NCBI GenBank assembly: GCA_019313765.1
Contig: JAFDAP010000326.1
Coordinates: 1 to 6,011 of the forward strand
Reading direction: 5' to 3'
DNA length: 6,011 nucleotides
DNA from: Deltaproteobacteria bacterium
Lineage (GTDB): Bacteria > Desulfobacterota > DSM-4660 > Desulfatiglandales > Desulfatiglandaceae
Shown: positions 5,102 to 6,011 of the stretch, in pieces
Position numbering within the stretch: position 1 is the first letter of the stretch
Layout of the letters: each line of letters starts with the position of its first letter
Program-made: the position numbers and the translations under genes
The notes under the pieces: generated by a model
What the model was told of the DNA's origin: nothing
The model's input: only the letters and a program-made list of their open reading frames with translations
Database searches by the model: none

Positions 5102-6011
5102 TTGAAGGTTTTGTTAATACATCCTCGTCTCATTGACTCAATAAATAAGGAATCGGAAACCGTCATAGAAAATGTTGGATTTGTCCCCCCTCTGGGAATT
5201 GCCTATATTGCTTCCTCTTTAGAAAAAAATGGGCATCAGGTCTCGATTTTAGACTGTGAAGCTCTCGAGTTGTCTACAGCAGAGATCAAACAACATATTG
5301 AATCCCTTAAACCAGAAGTAGTAGGGGTAAGTTCCCTTACTACCAATGTCCGGGGGGCTTTAGAGTCCGCCAAATTAGCCAAGCAGACTGGTTCACTGGT
5401 TATTCTTGGCGGTCCTCACCTAATGGTTTTCCCACAAGAAACCCTCGCCTATGAGTTTATAGATTATGGGATTCGGGGCGAAGGAGAGATTGCGATGGTG
5501 CAATTACTCCGTTGTATTTCGAAAGGGGGACCTTTGGAAAAAGTGCCGGGAGTTGTTTTCAGGATGAATGAGCAAGTCGTGGCAAATGAACCAGCTCGTG
5601 TTGATGATATTGATGCGGTTCCTATGCCGGCTTACCATCTTCTTCCTTTAGATAAGTATGAGATTAGCAATTTTGGAGGTAAGACACTCTCGATGTTCAC
5701 CACCAGGGGGTGTCCTTATAATTGTGGATTTTGTTACCGAAACCCCCTTTTAGATAAGGTGAGAAAAAGGGATCCTATTAAAGTTGTCGACGAAATCGAA
5801 TATTTGATTAAAAGATTTAAAGTCAATCACATTAATTTTGTTGATGAGGTAATTACCTTTGATAAGAAACACATGCGTGCTATTTGTGAGGAAATCCTGC
5901 AAAGAAAGCTTAAAGTCCGCTGGCAAGCTGCAACGCGGGTAAATACTGTTGACGGTGAGTTATTAAAACTCATGCACCATGCAGGATGCCATACCTTACG
6001 CTTCGGGGTTG
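5102..6011 (+). CDS. B12-binding domain radical SAM protein, 3' end outside the window
   Basis: The visible 303 codons hold a cobalamin-binding domain followed by the first part of a radical SAM domain. Seen: the opening strand MKVLLIHPR; FVPPLGIAYIASSLEKNGHQ at 27-46, common to this class; VVGVSSLTTN, GGPH at 103-106 and GEGE at 126-129, the Rossmann-like B12 domain; the linker DAVPMPAYHLLPLDKYE; then CPYNCGFC (C204, C208, C211), the [4Fe-4S]/SAM motif, and FVDEVITFD further on. The B12 domain has no D-x-H-x-x-G, which is usual for this class. The family includes BchE-like cyclases and many methyltransferases and ring-forming enzymes; the substrate cannot be told here. TTG start with a strong ribosome binding site and probably its own promoter. 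It lies 176 bases after a SPASM-type radical SAM gene, and the two may act on the same product. Confidence 0.93.
   Translation, partial: MKVLLIHPRLIDSINKESETVIENVGFVPPLGIAYIASSLEKNGHQVSILDCEALELSTAEIKQHIESLKPEVVGVSSLTTNVRGALESAKLAKQTGSLVILGGPHLMVFPQETLAYEFIDYGIRGEGEIAMVQLLRCISKGGPLEKVPGVVFRMNEQVVANEPARVDDIDAVPMPAYHLLPLDKYEISNFGGKTLSMFTTRGCPYNCGFCYRNPLLDKVRKRDPIKVVDEIEYLIKRFKVNHINFVDEVITFDKKHMRAICEEILQRKLKVRWQAATRVNTVDGELLKLMHHAGCHTLRFGV

Overview
This looks like part of a surface-polysaccharide or other glycoconjugate locus from a moderately AT-rich, probably anaerobic or anaerobe-related Gram-negative-type bacterium. The support is deoxysugar enzymes, a lipid-carrier-type family 2 glycosyltransferase, and two adjacent [4Fe-4S]/SAM enzymes, one with a cobalamin domain. 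The sequence alone does not fix a genus. GC-rich hairpin repeats stand out against the AT-rich background.

Left half (1-3316), minus strand: one apparent operon read right to left. Its order is a GNAT acetyltransferase (2828-3316), a GtrB/DPM1-like glycosyltransferase (1863-2747), an FdtA/QdtA-type sugar 3,4-ketoisomerase (1434-1832), and an NDP-hexose 2,3-dehydratase (1-1421) running off the left edge just before its end. A TTGACA-16-TAGAAT promoter (3356-3383) and an AGAGGA ribosome binding site serve the first gene. The glycosyltransferase lacks the usual N-terminal P-x-Y-N/D-E strand, and pieces of that strand can be read just upstream in a different frame, so the gene may be frameshifted. 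The two sugar enzymes would both act on an NDP-4-keto-6-deoxyhexose (by family knowledge dTDP-4-keto-6-deoxyglucose), one isomerising the ketone and the other starting C2 deoxygenation.

Middle (3317-3848): a divergent intergenic region of about 530 bases. It holds the minus-strand promoter, a possible 27-residue membrane peptide ORF, and a 47-base GC-rich hairpin repeat.

Right half (3849-6011), plus strand: a 358-residue radical SAM protein with a SPASM/twitch-like cysteine tail, then an inverted copy of the hairpin repeat, then a probable promoter, a strong ribosome binding site and a TTG-started B12-binding radical SAM protein that runs off the right edge. The two hairpin repeats face each other around the first radical SAM gene, delimiting a unit of about 1.35 kb that could have arrived as a mobile or repeat-bounded cassette.
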